DNA of 53,940 nt from Klebsiella ornithinolytica NBRC 105727 = ATCC 31898 (GCF_001598295.1 NZ_BCYR01000019.1:1-53940); one strand, 5' to 3'. Positions 31,521-41,381 are shown, numbered from the stretch's first letter. A program made the numbers and translations. Notes: a model not told the origin generated them from the sequence alone.

Positions 31521-32765
31521 ATGTCACAAGCTAACCTTAGCGAAACACTGTTTAAACCTCGATTCAAACATCCAGAAACGTCTACGCTGGTGCGCCGGTT
31601 TGCGTCGGGTTCGCAACAGCCGATCCACTCTGCGCTCGACGGGAGCAATGTCGATCACTGGTATCGCTTGATTAACCGTCTGATGTGGATCTGGCGCGGC
31701 GTGGCGCCACAGGAGATCCTGGATGTGCAGGCGCGCATTGTGATGAGCGATGCTGAGCGTACGGATCCGGAGCTTTATGACACCGTGGTGGGCTATCGCG
31801 GCGGCAACTGGATTTTCGAATGGGCCAAACAGGCGATGATCTGGCAGCAAAAGGCCGGGCAGGAAGCCGATCCGCTGAGCAGCGGGCGCCACTGGCTGCA
31901 TGCATCCAATCTCTATAGCATTGCCGCCTACCCACATATTAAAGGTGATGAGCTGGCGGAGCAGGCGCAGGCGCTGGCTAATCGGGCCTATGAAGAGGCG
32001 GCTCTTCGCCTGCCGGGCGAGCTGCGCGAGCTGGAGTTTCCTGTGCCCGGCGGCGCGCCGGTGACCGGCTTTTTACATATGCCGAAAAGCGAAGGTCCGT
32101 TCCCGGTGGTCCTGATGTGCGGCGGTCTGGATGCGCTGCAGACGGACTACTACAGCCTGTATGAGAACTATTTTGCGCCGCTGGGGATTGCCATGCTGAC
32201 GCTGGATATGCCTTCGATAGGCTTCTCGTCAAAATGGAAGCTAACCCAGGATACCAGCCTGCTGCATCAGCATGCGTTGCGGCACCTGACGAATGTGCCG
32301 TGGGTCGATCATACCCGGGTTGCAGCGTTCGGTTTCCGTTTTGGGGCGAATGTCGCCGTCCGTCTGGGTTATCTGGAGCCGCAGCGCTTAAAAGCCGTGG
32401 CCTGCCTCGGCCCGGTGGTGCATAACCTGCTGGTGGATCCGCTGCACCAGGGCCGGGTTCCGGAAATGTATCTCGACGTTCTGGCATCGCGGCTGGGCAT
32501 GCACGATGCATCTGATGAAGCATTGCGCATAGAGCTGAACCGCTACTCATTAAAAACCCAGGGGCTTCTGGGCCGTCGCTGTCCGACGCCGATGCTTTCT
32601 GGCTTCTGGAAAAACGATCCGTTCAGCCCGGAAGAGGAATCGCGCTTAATTACGTCGTCATCCGCCGATGGTAAGCTGCTGGAGATTCCATTTAAGCCCG
32701 TTTATCACAATTTCGATCGCGCATTGCGCCAGATTGCCCGCTGGATCAATCAGAGATTTAGTTAA
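31521..32765 (+). CDS. frsA: FrsA, fermentation-respiration switch protein / esterase
   Basis: This 414-residue protein has an N-terminal cap domain and a C-terminal alpha/beta hydrolase domain. In enterobacteria FrsA binds unphosphorylated IIA-Glc and shifts pyruvate flux toward fermentation; esterase activity has been reported. The start [27 protein letters not shown] aligns with E. coli and has ggagg eight bases upstream of ATG 31521. The nucleophile-elbow position reads AFGFRFGAN rather than GxSxG, so a classical serine nucleophile is absent. Confidence 0.94.
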   Translation: MSQANLSETLFKPRFKHPETSTLVRRFASGSQQPIHSALDGSNVDHWYRLINRLMWIWRGVAPQEILDVQARIVMSDAERTDPELYDTVVGYRGGNWIFEWAKQAMIWQQKAGQEADPLSSGRHWLHASNLYSIAAYPHIKGDELAEQAQALANRAYEEAALRLPGELRELEFPVPGGAPVTGFLHMPKSEGPFPVVLMCGGLDALQTDYYSLYENYFAPLGIAMLTLDMPSIGFSSKWKLTQDTSLLHQHALRHLTNVPWVDHTRVAAFGFRFGANVAVRLGYLEPQRLKAVACLGPVVHNLLVDPLHQGRVPEMYLDVLASRLGMHDASDEALRIELNRYSLKTQGLLGRRCPTPMLSGFWKNDPFSPEEESRLITSSSADGKLLEIPFKPVYHNFDRALRQIARWINQRFS

Positions 32766-32822
32766 TATATTGCTAAATTTTATTGATTTGGTAAAACAGT
32801 TGCATCACTAAAGGAGATCGCA

Positions 32823-33221
32823 ATGACGTTACCGAGTGGACACCTCAAGAGTAAGCTGATTAAGAAATTCACGGCTCTTGGCCCTTATATTCGTGAAGAA
32901 CAGTGTGAAGACAACCGCTTCTTTTTCGATTGCCTGGCAGTTTGCGTCAATGTAAAACCCGCCCCGGAAAAACGAGAGTTCTGGGGATGGTGGATGGAGA
33001 TGGAAGCGCAGGCATCACGCTTCACTTACAGCTATCAGTTTGGCCTGTTCGATAAAGAAGGGAGCTGGCGGCCGGTGGCTATTGACGATCCGGAAGTCAG
33101 CGAGAAACTTGAGAAAACGCTGCGTGATTTCCACGATCGGGCTAACGCATTGCTGGCGACATTCAGCCTGAAGCTGGAACCCGCCGATGACTTTAGCGAG
33201 CCGCTCAGACTGCGCGCCTGA
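32823..33221 (+). CDS. crl: Crl, sigma-S activity-enhancing factor
   Basis: This 132-residue protein binds sigma-S and promotes its assembly with core RNA polymerase in stationary phase and at low temperature. It matches E. coli Crl throughout: [19 protein letters not shown], the aromatic centre [20 protein letters not shown], and [11 protein letters not shown] near the end. It has ggag upstream of the ATG. A strong terminator follows. In E. coli phoE and proBA come next; here the accessory region starts instead. Confidence 0.96.
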   Translation: MTLPSGHLKSKLIKKFTALGPYIREEQCEDNRFFFDCLAVCVNVKPAPEKREFWGWWMEMEAQASRFTYSYQFGLFDKEGSWRPVAIDDPEVSEKLEKTLRDFHDRANALLATFSLKLEPADDFSEPLRLRA

Positions 33222-33247
33222 TATCTCGCCGATTATCTGGTTATATC

Positions 33248-33285
33248 GAAAAAAATCCACGCCCGAGCGCGTGGATTTTTTTATT
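33248..33285. terminator. Terminator of crl
   Basis: The stem aaaaaaatccacgc/gcgtggatttttt has T-runs on both strands, 27 bp after the crl stop. It marks the end of the conserved backbone before the accessory region. Confidence 0.93.
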
Positions 33286-33480
33286 CCTTTACCCGCCCTC
33301 AAACTGCCAGATTTTCATTAATCACTGGTGTCGTTGAGTGATGTCGGACTTATTTCCATCACCCTGTTTATAGGATTTTTCTTAGAAGCGCGCCGTGCCG
33401 AGGAAATGTGTTCCAAGAGAATGCCTGAACAGGCTATCCGTGTTACCGTCACCACATGGCCCTGTAAAATAAAGATATTT

Positions 33481-33846
33481 ATGAAGATTGTATTACTAAT
33501 GAGTCTGTTAAGCCTGTTTCTTTCTCCGGCATTTGCCGGGACTGCAGTGAAATTGTCCTGCTCGTTACGCAAAAGCGTGACGATCTCAAAATTCCATTAC
33601 CAGCTGTCGACAATGAAATGGGGCGATCACTTCCAGGTTGCTGCCGGAATAAGACAGGCGCAAACCAAAAGCAATGTCCCGTTTCGCGTGACGCGTTTTC
33701 AAAATGGCGACGATCTGGTCTTTTTCCCCGACAGCCAGGACTATTATTTCTTCTATTCCGGGATGGCGACACCTGACCGCTGCATTGTACAGGAGACGTA
33801 TTCCTATCCGGTTGTTGAGCTACCGCGCTACAAGAAAAGCGAGTAG
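33481..33846 (+). CDS. Small periplasmic protein of unknown function
   Basis: This 121-residue secreted protein has a clear signal peptide (MKIVLLMSLLSLFLSPAFAG) with cleavage after AFA. The mature part is about 100 residues with two Cys (in KLSCSLRKS and PDRCIVQET), which probably form one disulfide, and many aromatic residues (DYYFFYSG). The start at 33481 is chosen for the signal peptide; the frame is open to 33328 but that extension is not secretory. It is convergent with the dehydrogenase gene downstream. I do not recognise the family. Confidence 0.6.
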   Translation: MKIVLLMSLLSLFLSPAFAGTAVKLSCSLRKSVTISKFHYQLSTMKWGDHFQVAAGIRQAQTKSNVPFRVTRFQNGDDLVFFPDSQDYYFFYSGMATPDRCIVQETYSYPVVELPRYKKSE

Positions 33847-33912
33847 CCGGCGGCGCAAACAGAGCCCGAAGGGTTACCCCATCGGGACTCCGCTGCCTGG
33901 AACGGACGTGAA

Positions 33913-35361
33913 TTAAAGGCCAATACACATGTATTTGATTTCTAAATAGTCTTCAATGCCATACTTCGAGCCTTCGCGGCCCAGACCGGAAGCCTTCACG
34001 CCACCAAACGGGGCGACTTCGTTGGAAATCAGCCCGGTATTGATGCCCACAATCCCATACTCCAGCGCTTCGCCGACGCGGAAAACGCGGCTCAAATCAC
34101 GGGCATAGAAGTAGGCGGCGAGGCCAAATTCAGTATCGTTGGCCTGGCGGATGACATCCGCTTCATCTGTGAAGCGGAACAGAGGAGCCAACGGGCCGAA
34201 CGTCTCTTCTTTCGCCACTTTTGCACCGTCGGGAACATCGACCAGAATAGTCGGCTGAAAGAAGTTGCCGCCGAGGGCATCCACTTTCCCGCCGGTGATG
34301 ACCCGGGCGCCTTTCCCGACGGCATCGGCGATATGTTCCTGCACTTTGGCAATGGCTTTCTCATCAATCAACGGTCCGGTTGTGACCCCCGCCTGAAGGC
34401 CGTCGCCGAGGTGCAGCTGCTCCACCGCCTGCTGCAGTTTTTCGGCAAAACGCGCATACACCCCGTCCTGCACGTACAGGCGATTGGCGCAGACGCAGGT
34501 CTGCCCGGCGTTACGAAACTTCGACGCCATGGCGCCTTCTACCGCTTTATCCAGATCGGCATCGTCAAACACGATAAACGGCGCGTTACCGCCCAGTTCG
34601 AGCGAAACTTTTTTGATGTCCTGGGCACACTGCGCCATCAGCTGGCGGCCGATTTCCGTGGAGCCGGTAAACGACAGCTTACGCACCAGCGGGTTGCCGG
34701 TCAGTTCATTACCTACCGCGCTGGCGGAGCCGGTCACCACGTTAAATACGCCGTCAGGGATCCCGGCGCGTCTGGCCAGTTCGGCCAGCGCCAGCGCGGA
34801 AAAAGGGGTCTGGCTGGCGGGTTTGAGTACCATTGTGCAGCCGGCGGCTAACGCCGGGCCGGCTTTACGGGTGATCATCGCCGCTGGAAAATTCCACGGC
34901 GTGATCGCGGCGGTAACGCCAATCGGCTGTTTAATCACGATCAGGCGCTTATCGGCCTGATGACCGGGAATGGTATCGCCATAAATGCGTTTTCCCTCTT
35001 CGGCAAACCATTCGATAAATGAAGCGGCGTAGCCAATCTCGCCTTTTGCTTCTGCCAGCGGTTTGCCCTGCTCCAGGGTCATCAGCCGGGCCAGATCGTC
35101 CTGGTTTGCCATCATCAGATCGAACCAGCGGCGCAGGATCGCGGCGCGCTCTTTTGCCGTTAGCTGTCGCCAGGCGGGAAGGGCGCGATGGGCGGCCTGG
35201 ATCGCATCGCGCGTCTCTTCTGCGCCCATTTTAGGGACTGAGCCCAGCACCTCTCCGTTCGCCGGGTTGGTCACCGTAATGACATCGCTGCTGAGGGCAT
35301 CACGCCACTCACCATTGATAAATGCCTGCTGGCGGAACAAGGTTAGGTCATTCAGTTGCAT
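33913..35361 (-). CDS. NAD(P)-dependent succinate-semialdehyde dehydrogenase (GabD-like)
   Basis: This 482-residue aldehyde dehydrogenase is very close to GabD of E. coli in length and text (LTLEQGKPLAEAKGEI, PWNFPAAMITRKAGPALAAGCTMVLKP, FTGSTEIGRQLM). The catalytic Glu is in VSLELGGNAPF and the nucleophilic Cys in GQTCVCANR. It is divergent from the TRAP transporter rather than part of a gabDTP cluster, so it may be a GabD paralogue that oxidises an acid semialdehyde (succinate or alpha-ketoglutarate semialdehyde) from the imported sugar-acid pathway. That pathway role is inference. Confidence 0.85.
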   Translation of the reverse strand: MQLNDLTLFRQQAFINGEWRDALSSDVITVTNPANGEVLGSVPKMGAEETRDAIQAAHRALPAWRQLTAKERAAILRRWFDLMMANQDDLARLMTLEQGKPLAEAKGEIGYAASFIEWFAEEGKRIYGDTIPGHQADKRLIVIKQPIGVTAAITPWNFPAAMITRKAGPALAAGCTMVLKPASQTPFSALALAELARRAGIPDGVFNVVTGSASAVGNELTGNPLVRKLSFTGSTEIGRQLMAQCAQDIKKVSLELGGNAPFIVFDDADLDKAVEGAMASKFRNAGQTCVCANRLYVQDGVYARFAEKLQQAVEQLHLGDGLQAGVTTGPLIDEKAIAKVQEHIADAVGKGARVITGGKVDALGGNFFQPTILVDVPDGAKVAKEETFGPLAPLFRFTDEADVIRQANDTEFGLAAYFYARDLSRVFRVGEALEYGIVGINTGLISNEVAPFGGVKASGLGREGSKYGIEDYLEIKYMCIGL

Positions 35362-35844
35362 GGTTATTTCCTGTCTCAGAAGGTTAACGGTTGAACGGCG
35401 TACTCCAGCGTAGCGGAGAATCAAAAGCGGCGTTTGCGATAGCCTTCACGTTTACCAACGTCTCTCGGCGCGAACCCGCGTCATGCCCGGTAAAGACTTT
35501 TCCGGCCCTCTTCTTTTACGCCAGCCAGGTACGCCTGTGTTTGTTTAGTGTAGTCGCCAGAGTCAGATGACAGCAGCGACTAAACAGTGACTAAACAGCG
35601 ATGACGACGTTTTCACGATGTGAAACCAGCGACTGAATTCGCGACGCCTGCCACAAAATTCACACATCATGCGCGATGACGGGGGGAAGCAACTTGCTTT
35701 TATCTGGCGAGGCGAATACGGTCTGTAACGTTACACTAAAACGTTACAGTAGAAATTTACCCTCCGGTTATGAGTGAAGTCCCTGGCGATTTAGCGAGGC
35801 CCGAAGGTGCTACAGACACCTCAACGGTACGTGAAAGGATAACG
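35362..35844. promoter_or_regulatory. Divergent control region between gabD-like gene and TRAP operon
   Basis: These 483 bp contain no gene. They hold a 15-bp palindrome TTTCACGATGTGAAA (35611-35625), two direct copies of gactaaacag just left of it (35578-35597), and the tandem LacI-type operators listed separately (35724-35748). A possible dctP promoter is TTGCTT (35694) and TACGGT (35717) spaced by 17, directly before the operators; it is weak. Confidence 0.6.
35724..35748. promoter_or_regulatory. Tandem LacI-family operators upstream of dctP
   Basis: A perfect 12-bp palindrome TGTAACGTTACA (35724-35735) is followed one base later by TAAAACGTTACA (35737-35748, 10 of 12 matches). The perfect 12-mer recurs at 41506-41517 upstream of the LacI-family gene. 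Such short CG-centred palindromes are the usual LacI-family operators. Confidence 0.8.
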
Positions 35845-36885
35845 ATGATGAAAATGACACAGTTTTGTTCGGCCAGACGTTTTTTAGCTTTTGCTTGTTT
35901 GAGCTCGGCCCTGATAGCGGGAAGTGCGGTGAGCGCCTTAGCCCATGCGGCGCTCAACTTCCGCGTTTATTCTTCTCTCCCCGCGGACGACTCCTCGGCG
36001 CACTACATCTGGTTCAGCCGTTTTCAGGAAAACATTAACAACAATGCGAAATTGAAAGGGCAAATTAAGCTCAACTATTTTGCCAATGGCATGTTGGGCA
36101 AAGAGGCCGATGCGACGCAGCAGGTTCGCATTGGCGCAATTAATATGATGATCTCCGGTACATCCATTTGGGCCACGCTGGTACCTGAAATGGGCGTCCT
36201 GGATCTGGGTTATTTATTTAAAGATTACAGTCAGGTAGGGAAAGCGCTGGACGGCAGCGCCGGGGAAAAACTCTCCGCCTTAATGATGGATAAAGCCAAC
36301 GTGATGGTGCTCGGCTACGGCTTTAACCTCGGCGCGCGTAATATTTATACCAAAAAGGTGATTGAAAAGCCGGAGGATTTAAAGAACCTGAAAATTCGCG
36401 TGCTGCCGGTGCCTAATTTCATTGCCACGTTAAACCATATGGGGGCGGTGGCGATCCCGATGCCGGGCGGTGAAGTCTATTCCAGCCTGCAAATGGGCGT
36501 TATTGACGGCGTAGAGCACGATGCCCCGACGATTTATGCGAGCAAATATTATGAAATCATCAAAAACGGCACCCTGACTCGCCACAGCTACAACCCGCTG
36601 ATGATTGCGATGAATAAAAAGAGTTTCGAACAAATCCCGCCGGAGCTGCGTGCGGACGTGCTGGCGGCGGCGAAAGAGGCGACGGACTATGAACGCATGC
36701 AAGCGGGTAAAAAAGAACAGGAAGCAATAAAGAACCTTGAAGCAAAAGGGGTGACGTTCCGCGAAACCGATCGCCAGTTCTTCTATCAGCAGGTGCAGCC
36801 CGTGTGGCAGTCGTTCCTCAAGCAATATCCGGATATGAAGCCCATCGTTGATGAAATTACCGCGGCGGCAAAAGACCCGTCATGA
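35845..36885 (+). CDS. TRAP transporter substrate-binding protein (DctP family)
   Basis: This 346-residue periplasmic solute-binding protein has a signal peptide of about 35 residues ending SAVSALAHA. DctP-family features are FANGMLGKEADATQQVRIGAINMM, LKNLKIRVLPVPNFIATLNHMGAVAIPMPGGEVYSSLQMGVIDGVEHD (the conserved Arg in KIRV contacts the carboxylate of the ligand in this family), and EQIPPELRADVLAAA. The ligand is thus most likely an organic or sugar acid. ATG 35845 has aaggataac upstream. It heads the operon with the fused DctQM permease 75 bp downstream. Confidence 0.92.
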   Translation: MMKMTQFCSARRFLAFACLSSALIAGSAVSALAHAALNFRVYSSLPADDSSAHYIWFSRFQENINNNAKLKGQIKLNYFANGMLGKEADATQQVRIGAINMMISGTSIWATLVPEMGVLDLGYLFKDYSQVGKALDGSAGEKLSALMMDKANVMVLGYGFNLGARNIYTKKVIEKPEDLKNLKIRVLPVPNFIATLNHMGAVAIPMPGGEVYSSLQMGVIDGVEHDAPTIYASKYYEIIKNGTLTRHSYNPLMIAMNKKSFEQIPPELRADVLAAAKEATDYERMQAGKKEQEAIKNLEAKGVTFRETDRQFFYQQVQPVWQSFLKQYPDMKPIVDEITAAAKDPS

Positions 36886-36960
36886 TCGGCGCCGCTTAAC
36901 CCGCCCGTGCCACGGCGGGGTTAAGCGGTGAGATTGGCAATCTTGTGGAGAAGATTCAAC

Positions 36961-38835
36961 ATGGCTGATATCTCTATTAAAGCAAAGGACGGGTGCGTTG
37001 CCCTTGCGCTATTGGGCAAACTGAGCCGCTTTTTAACCACCTTAACCGCCTGGGCCGGAGCGCTGGTGCTGTTTATCAACGTGCTGGTGGTGTTTGCATC
37101 CGTCATCTGGCGCTATGCGCTGCACTCGCCCATTCATTGGGCCGAAGAGGTGGCTCGCGCGCTGATGATTGCGCTGGTGTTTTTCGGCGTGGCCACCTCG
37201 ACGGCGAAAGGGGGTCATATTGGCGTCGATCTGTTCCTGCGTTTCCTGCCTGAACGGGTTCGACCCTATGTCGTTCATGCCAGCCGCTGGATCCTGTTTC
37301 TGGTCTCGGTTGGGCTCGTCGTTTCCAGCTACGACCTGGTGCAGGCCGCGCGATTGCAAACCACGGAGACCGGTTTACCGCAGACAATCTACGTCATTCC
37401 GGTGCTGATTGGTTCGCTGGTTATGATGGTGGCGGCGCTGGAGCTGGCCTTGCGAGAACGTGTTCGGGTTGTGCTGTTCAGCGGCCTTGGCATTGTGGTT
37501 CTGGCCGCCATTGGCTATATGAAACTTTCGCTCATGGCCGATCCCGCCAGCGCTGCTGCCGGGCTAATGCTGATCTGCTTTGTGCTCGGTATTCTCGCCG
37601 GCGTACCGATTGCGTTTACCCTTGGTCTGTCGGCGATGGTGTTCTTTATCTGCGATCCGTCATTACCGTTTGTCTTTTTCTCCCAGCAGGTCGCGGCGGG
37701 GGTAGATCACTTCGTGCTGTTGGCTATTCCGTTCTTCCTGCTTGCCGGTGCCGCCATGGAGATCAACGGGATGTCAACGCGGCTCGTTGAACTTATCGTG
37801 CGTGGCATGGGGCGCTTTCGCGGCGGCCTCAATATGACTACCGTACTGTCGATGGCCTTTTTCTCCGGGATCTCCGGCTCCAAACTGGCAGATGTTGCGG
37901 CGGTTGGCGGCGTGCTGATGCCAGCGGTGCGTCGGGCTAAACAGGATGGCGAAGAGGCCGCCGGGGTGTTTGCCGCCTCGGCCGTGATGGCCGAAACAAT
38001 CCCACCTTGCGTGAATCTGATTGTTATGGGCTTTGTCGCGAACATCTCGATTGGCGCGCTGTTTATTGCAGGCCTGGTGCCCGCCGTCTGCCTGCTGGTA
38101 CTGCTGATGATTGCCGCCAACCGGTTTGGCGGCAAAATCAACGTTAGCGAAGCGTATCCGGTATTACGGCCGCGCACGCAGCTCTACCTTGGTGCCGCCG
38201 TTGGGCTGGTGATGATCTTTATGATTGGCCGCGGCGTCATGATGGGGATCGCCACCTCGACAGAAATCTCCGCTTTTGCAGTGATTTACGCCATCGTCGT
38301 CGGTCGCCTTGCATTTCGTGAACTGACGTTCAAAGCGACGGTAAAAATGTTTATCGATATCGCCGCCATGTCCGGAGTGCTGCTGTTTATCGTCGCCTGC
38401 GCCACCAGCCTTTCTTATGCGCTGACGATACAGATGATCCCGCAGCAAATAGCGGAATTACTGGTCAGCATTGGGGTCGAGCAGGGAGCCTGGCTGTTTC
38501 TGCTATTAACCATCGTTATTCTGGTTATTTTTGGCGCCGTTCTGGAAGGAGCTCCGGCGCTGATTATCTTTGCGCCGATTCTGGTACCGATCGCCGTTCA
38601 GCTTGGTTTCAGCCCGCTGCATTTCGGCATCATTATGATTATGGCAATGGGTTTTGGTCTCTTTTCACCGCCTATCGGACTCGGTCTTTATACCACTTGC
38701 GCCATTTGCGGCGTGGAGATGAAACACGTTATTCGGCCCATGGCAAAATATCTGGCGGTAGTCTTCGTCGGGATTATTATCGTGGCTATGGTCCCACCAT
38801 TAACAACATGGTTGCCGGGGCTCGCTGGTTATTAA
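36961..38835 (+). CDS. TRAP transporter permease, DctQ-DctM fusion
   Basis: This 624-residue membrane protein carries both TRAP permease parts in one chain. Residues about 25-165 form the small DctQ part (four helices, with IWRYALHSPIHWAEEVARALMIALVFFGVA). The large DctM part of about twelve helices follows (ILAGVPIAFTLGLSAMVFF, FFSGISGSKLADVAAVGGVLMPA, GFGLFSPPIGLGLYTTCAICGV). The start MADISIK at 36961 has ggagaag upstream. With DctP it would drive sodium-coupled uptake of an acidic substrate. Fusions of Q and M are known but less common than separate genes. Confidence 0.92.
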   Translation: MADISIKAKDGCVALALLGKLSRFLTTLTAWAGALVLFINVLVVFASVIWRYALHSPIHWAEEVARALMIALVFFGVATSTAKGGHIGVDLFLRFLPERVRPYVVHASRWILFLVSVGLVVSSYDLVQAARLQTTETGLPQTIYVIPVLIGSLVMMVAALELALRERVRVVLFSGLGIVVLAAIGYMKLSLMADPASAAAGLMLICFVLGILAGVPIAFTLGLSAMVFFICDPSLPFVFFSQQVAAGVDHFVLLAIPFFLLAGAAMEINGMSTRLVELIVRGMGRFRGGLNMTTVLSMAFFSGISGSKLADVAAVGGVLMPAVRRAKQDGEEAAGVFAASAVMAETIPPCVNLIVMGFVANISIGALFIAGLVPAVCLLVLLMIAANRFGGKINVSEAYPVLRPRTQLYLGAAVGLVMIFMIGRGVMMGIATSTEISAFAVIYAIVVGRLAFRELTFKATVKMFIDIAAMSGVLLFIVACATSLSYALTIQMIPQQIAELLVSIGVEQGAWLFLLLTIVILVIFGAVLEGAPALIIFAPILVPIAVQLGFSPLHFGIIMIMAMGFGLFSPPIGLGLYTTCAICGVEMKHVIRPMAKYLAVVFVGIIIVAMVPPLTTWLPGLAGY

Positions 38836-39041
38836 TTGTGAATCCAGTCGTCAACAGTATTCCGTTATTTAAACACGGTTAAAAGAGGCGTCCTGTCAAT
38901 ATCGGCAGGGCGCAAGGTCAACAGGTATCGCTCAGGTTCTGATATTTAACACGCCTGCAGGTGGGGATAACAACGTCCTGAATCTCTCGCTGATAAATAT
39001 TATGCGCCGATGGCGGATTTATTCTGAAACAGGAGTATGCA

Positions 39042-39806
39042 ATGGGGTCATTAACGGGAAAGAAAGTTTTTATTACTGGCGCTGAGCAAGGTATTGGTAA
39101 AGAGACTGCGAGAAAATTAATTGAGGCCGGATGTGATATCTATATTCACTATTTCAGCGGTGAAGAAGGCCCCAGAGAATTAATCGCGATTGCCCAACAG
39201 CGGGGAGGCAAGGCCGCCTGCGGCTATGCGGATTTGACCAACGAGGCGGATGCGGCGCGCTGCGTTGCCGAGGGGGCAGCGTTCTTAGGTGGCATCGATA
39301 TTCTGGTGAATAACGTCGGGGGAATTATTGCCCGCAAATGGCTCGGTGAAATTGACCCGCAGTTCTGGCGTACCGTCATTGATGTCAATATGACGACCAT
39401 GCTCAATGTGACTCAATCGGCGCTGCCGTGGTTAAAAGAGGCGACTGACGGCGCGAGTATCGTCAATCTCGCCTCGTTAGCCGGACGCTCCGGCGGGCAC
39501 TCCGGATCGCTGGTCTATTCGATGACTAAAGGCGCGGTGCTGACGTGGACCCGCTCCCTTGCCGCAGAGCTTGGCGAGTTTGGTATTCGGGTGAATGCGG
39601 TGGCGCCAGGGCTGATTCTGGGGACACGTTTTCATAACCAGCATACCACTCAGGCCTCGGCCGATCGGACTATCGAAGATATTCCGCTGGGAAGAGCCGG
39701 TACGCCTGAAGATATCGCACGCGCGATCTGCTTCCTTGCCTCGGAATACGATGGCTTTATCTCCGGGGCGACTCTGGATATTAACGGCGGTATTTATCGG
39801 GCATAA
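39042..39806 (+). CDS. Short-chain dehydrogenase/reductase
   Basis: This 254-residue classical SDR has the cofactor motif TGAEQGIGKE (residues 12-21), NNVGG at residues 90-94 in place of the common NNAG, and the catalytic Ser145, Tyr159 and Lys163 in NLASLAGRSGGHSGSLVYSMTK. The C-terminal end SGATLDINGGIYRA is typical of sugar or acyl reductases. It lies 206 bp behind the TRAP permease and likely oxidises or reduces the imported sugar or sugar acid. The exact substrate cannot be told. Confidence 0.88.
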   Translation: MGSLTGKKVFITGAEQGIGKETARKLIEAGCDIYIHYFSGEEGPRELIAIAQQRGGKAACGYADLTNEADAARCVAEGAAFLGGIDILVNNVGGIIARKWLGEIDPQFWRTVIDVNMTTMLNVTQSALPWLKEATDGASIVNLASLAGRSGGHSGSLVYSMTKGAVLTWTRSLAAELGEFGIRVNAVAPGLILGTRFHNQHTTQASADRTIEDIPLGRAGTPEDIARAICFLASEYDGFISGATLDINGGIYRA

Positions 39807-39851
39807 ATCTCAGGGCGGGTTATATCCCGCCCATATTAAGAGAACGTAGTC

Positions 39852-40271
39852 ATGATCAAAACAGAAATTATTCATCCGGATTTGCTCCAGGCGTTGGCCC
39901 AGTGTGGCCATAAAGCCAATATTCTTATCGCCGATGCTAATTATTCATTTTTAACCAACTCATCTCCGCGGGCGCGGATTATTTATCTCAATTTTTCCCC
40001 GGGTTTGATTAGCAGCGTGGTCATCCTGCAAAAAATGCTCGGCTACATCAATATTGAAAAAGCGGTGCTGATGTCCTGCCCGGATGATTTTGATAATACG
40101 ATTGCGCGTGAATATCGCACTCTGCTTGCTGAGTCGACCGCAGTGGAATATGTGACCCGGGAGGCCTTTTACGCGCTGGCGAAATCGTCGGATACCCTGC
40201 TGGTTGTCGCCTCTGGCGAGACCCGCCGCTTTGCCAATATTCTGCTCACCGTCGGCCCAACGCTACTGTGA
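39852..40271 (+). CDS. RbsD/FucU-family protein (sugar mutarotase-like)
   Basis: This 139-residue protein resembles RbsD and FucU, which interconvert anomers of ribose and fucose. The family start HPDLLQALAQCGHKANILIADANY contains the conserved His (residue 20) and Asp. The C-terminal VASGETRRFANILLTVG matches the FucU-type TGE...YANI end, where the usual Tyr is Phe here. It follows the SDR by 45 bp and is likely the last gene of the TRAP operon. It suggests that a reducing sugar, not only an acid, is part of the pathway. Confidence 0.78.
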   Translation: MIKTEIIHPDLLQALAQCGHKANILIADANYSFLTNSSPRARIIYLNFSPGLISSVVILQKMLGYINIEKAVLMSCPDDFDNTIAREYRTLLAESTAVEYVTREAFYALAKSSDTLLVVASGETRRFANILLTVGPTLL

Positions 40272-40306
40272 CGCGGGAGAAGGGCAACGTGTTCTTCTCC
40301 CGTCAC
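40271..40306. terminator. Hairpin between convergent fucU-like and lacI-like genes
   Basis: The arms gacgcgggagaag/cttctcccgtc are separated by a 12-nt loop, between the two convergent stops. There is no T-run, so it may be a weak or Rho-assisted end. Confidence 0.45.
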
Positions 40307-40331
40307 AGGCACAAACACAGCGGCGCGAGAG

Positions 40332-41381
40332 TCAGACCTCGGGCGCATCGCGTACCGACTGACGGCACACCAGGGAAGGCGTAAACAAAAACTCCTGCGG
40401 CGGGAGGGAGGGGTTGTCCGTCCGCTCAATCAGGCGTTGTACCATGACCTCCGCCATATCACTCAGCGGAGGCATCACCGAACTTAATCTGGGATAAACC
40501 AGCCCGGAGAGCGGGATGTTATCGATGCCGATGATGGAGATCTCTCCCGGCACGCTAATCCCGGCTTCGTGCAGGCCGGCCATCAGCCCAATGCCGAGCG
40601 CGTCATTAATTGCCACAATACCGTCAGGACGGCGCGACTGGCGGCAGATTTTTTGCGCCAGCGATCGGCCCAGTTCGGTCATTTCCGCATCACCGTACGC
40701 CGCTTGCGTCTTCTCCTCGACAATCATGCCCTCACGAAATAGCCCGTGGCGTTGCACCGCGCTGAGAAAGCCTTCGATTTTATGGGCGCGGCTCGGGATC
40801 ATACCGGCGACGGTGGCGAAGGTCAGGTGTCGGCACCCGCGCGCAATCAGATGCTCTGTGGCTAAACGTCCGGCTTCGACGTTATCCATGGATACGCTGT
40901 CGAGCGCCAGACCGCCGGAACCGGCGCTGGCCGGCATACGACTGTCGTAGTTGACCATGATCATGCCCTGAGAGGCGGCACGCACAAAATGCGGTTTTTC
41001 AATATCACCGGCGGCGACAATAATGCCGCGCACGCCGTGGGCAAACATATCTTCCAGAAAGGCTTCTTCTTCTTCAATCTGACGGTAGGTGTTACCAATC
41101 AGCACGCGATAAAAGCGCTTTTTTGCCGCCAGATCCACTTCACGGACCAGCGAGGCGAAGCTGGGGTTGACGATGGACGGAACCAGCAGGCCGATCATTT
41201 TGGCCTGGCCCGTTTTCAGCTGCTGGGCGACGCGATTAGGAAAGTAATTGAGCGTTTGCATGCTTTGCTGGATACGCGCCAGCGTCTCTTCGCGCATCTG
41301 GTCGGTACGGCCATTGAGCACGTTGGATACGGTGCTGACGGACACGCCAGCATGCTTTGCGACATCGCGAATGTTTGCCAT
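40332..41381 (-). CDS. LacI-family transcriptional repressor
   Basis: This 349-residue regulator has the LacI-type helix-turn-helix and hinge at the N-terminus (NIRDVAKHAGVSVSTVSNVLNGR, residues 3-25; hinge NRVAQQLKTG) and a periplasmic-binding-protein-like sensor domain (MIGLLVPSIVNPSFASLVREVD, DGIVAINDALGIGLMAGLHEAG, GIDNIPLSGLVYPRLSSV). Start ATG 41381 has aaggagatgt upstream. The palindrome TGTAACGTTACA lies 125 bp upstream of it and also before dctP, so it very likely represses both itself and the TRAP operon until the substrate is present. Confidence 0.92.
   Translation of the reverse strand: MANIRDVAKHAGVSVSTVSNVLNGRTDQMREETLARIQQSMQTLNYFPNRVAQQLKTGQAKMIGLLVPSIVNPSFASLVREVDLAAKKRFYRVLIGNTYRQIEEEEAFLEDMFAHGVRGIIVAAGDIEKPHFVRAASQGMIMVNYDSRMPASAGSGGLALDSVSMDNVEAGRLATEHLIARGCRHLTFATVAGMIPSRAHKIEGFLSAVQRHGLFREGMIVEEKTQAAYGDAEMTELGRSLAQKICRQSRRPDGIVAINDALGIGLMAGLHEAGISVPGEISIIGIDNIPLSGLVYPRLSSVMPPLSDMAEVMVQRLIERTDNPSLPPQEFLFTPSLVCRQSVRDAPEV

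Noticed and set aside
33328..33480. 51-residue extension of the secreted protein after crl
   Set aside because: It would bury the signal peptide in the middle of the protein.
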